From contig CAWIGD010000048.1 in the NCBI GenBank assembly GCA_963835165.1, positions 124,001-188,000 on the forward strand: a DNA stretch of 64,000 nucleotides, read 5' to 3'. The stretch comes from VAZQ01 sp963835165. GTDB lineage: Bacteria > Pseudomonadota > Alphaproteobacteria > Rhizobiales > Xanthobacteraceae. A model generated the notes under the pieces. The model worked only from the letters and a program-made list of their open reading frames with translations, was not told the origin of the DNA and did not search any database. Below are positions 63,833-64,000 of this stretch, piece after piece. Positions within the stretch are counted from its first letter, which is position 1, and the number at the start of each line of letters is the position of its first letter. The position numbers and the translations under genes are program-made.

Positions 63833-64000
63833 TCAGAGCGACACCTTCTTGATCGTCCTGATCGCTTTCGCGGGTCCACGCCATCCCAGGAATTGCAATG
63901 TCTTAGGTTCGAGCGCGTTCGTCGCCTCGAAGAATTTCTCCAGTTCCCTGATCGCCCTCGATGGCAGCCGCCGGATGTCCTGCAGGTCGCCCTCGAAGGG
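63833..64000 (-). CDS. Inorganic pyrophosphatase-like protein, C-terminal part (cut by the window end)
   Basis: Only the last 55 codons are inside the window. The visible tail reads DIRRLPSRAIRELEKFFEATNALEPKTLQFLGWRGPAKAIRTIKKVSL. The pattern of a helix with FF...NALE..., then LGWRGP and a final basic helix, matches the C terminus of family I inorganic diphosphatases. The catalytic metal-binding core lies beyond the window, so the call is partial. Confidence 0.6.
   Translation of the reverse strand, partial: PFEGDLQDIRRLPSRAIRELEKFFEATNALEPKTLQFLGWRGPAKAIRTIKKVSL

Noticed and set aside
63890..63930. TTAGGTTCGAGCGCG as a second copy of the tRNA 3' end
   Set aside because: Only GGTTCGAG matches. 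The T-arm and acceptor sequence do not follow, and the stretch lies inside the pyrophosphatase-like gene.

Overview
The window is a high-GC chromosomal segment of an alphaproteobacterium of the order Hyphomicrobiales (Rhizobiales), most likely the Bradyrhizobiaceae/Xanthobacteraceae side. The gene order sspB - thyA - folA - hflK - hflC - degP - serB - miaA - ilvB - ilvN - ilvC - leuA, the fumC/DUF4169/RHH/sspB cluster, the wealth of TctC-type and NitT/TauT-type binding proteins and the many short palindromic intergenic repeats all point that way. The taxon is inferred from gene content, not from a marker gene.

Region by region. 0-3 kb: a composite inverted repeat, then a UvrD/PcrA helicase gene (minus strand) split by a palindromic insertion that shifts the frame. 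3.2-7.1 kb: a thioesterase, a YcjX/YcjF-like pair and an ECF sigma factor with a strong terminator. 7.3-15.6 kb: a collagen-like lipoprotein, a CreA-like protein, a NitT/TauT-type binding protein with a GlcD-type FAD oxidase, and a 1267-residue AsmA-family protein. Copies of a repeat with 15-bp inverted arms flank the small genes. 15.6-18.7 kb: RHH, DUF4169, fumC and sspB on the minus strand. 18.9-19.1 kb: a gene-free stretch with a perfect TATAAT box followed by foldable sequence, a candidate structured RNA. 19.5-24 kb: a split chromate transporter and a complete tripartite tricarboxylate transporter (TctB, TctA, TctC).

24-37 kb is the conserved core: thyA-folA, hflK-hflC-DUF2065-degP, serB facing miaA across three bases, a frameshifted msrQ, and ilvB-ilvN-ilvC. 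A leader peptide with Ile and Leu codons plus an intrinsic terminator precedes ilvB, which looks like attenuation control. 37-41 kb: a NitT/TauT-type ABC transporter whose ATPase, permease and binding-protein genes are separated by a PEBP-family gene and a palindromic repeat. 41-45 kb: two adjacent paralogous membrane sulfatase-like enzymes. 44.8-50.5 kb: pyridoxal kinase, a PhzF-like enzyme, a NUDIX hydrolase, leuA behind a leucine-rich leader peptide, and a Spy/LTXXQ-like protein.

From 51.9 kb on, the window looks like an integrated island. A tyrosine recombinase lies against tRNA-Lys(CTT), its last codons running antisense through the whole tRNA gene. Behind it are small unknown genes, a broken LigD-type ligase, two toxin-antitoxin modules of the DUF2384/RES type (one with an extra upstream gene and an unusual N-terminal extension on the antitoxin), a lone TctC-type protein, a Rieske protein fused to a long helical region with a coupled 71-residue partner, and a DUF488 protein. 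The 55.1-57.2 kb module is visibly poorer in GC than its surroundings. The window ends inside what looks like an inorganic pyrophosphatase gene. No second copy of the tRNA 3' end was spotted, so the far end of the island is not located.
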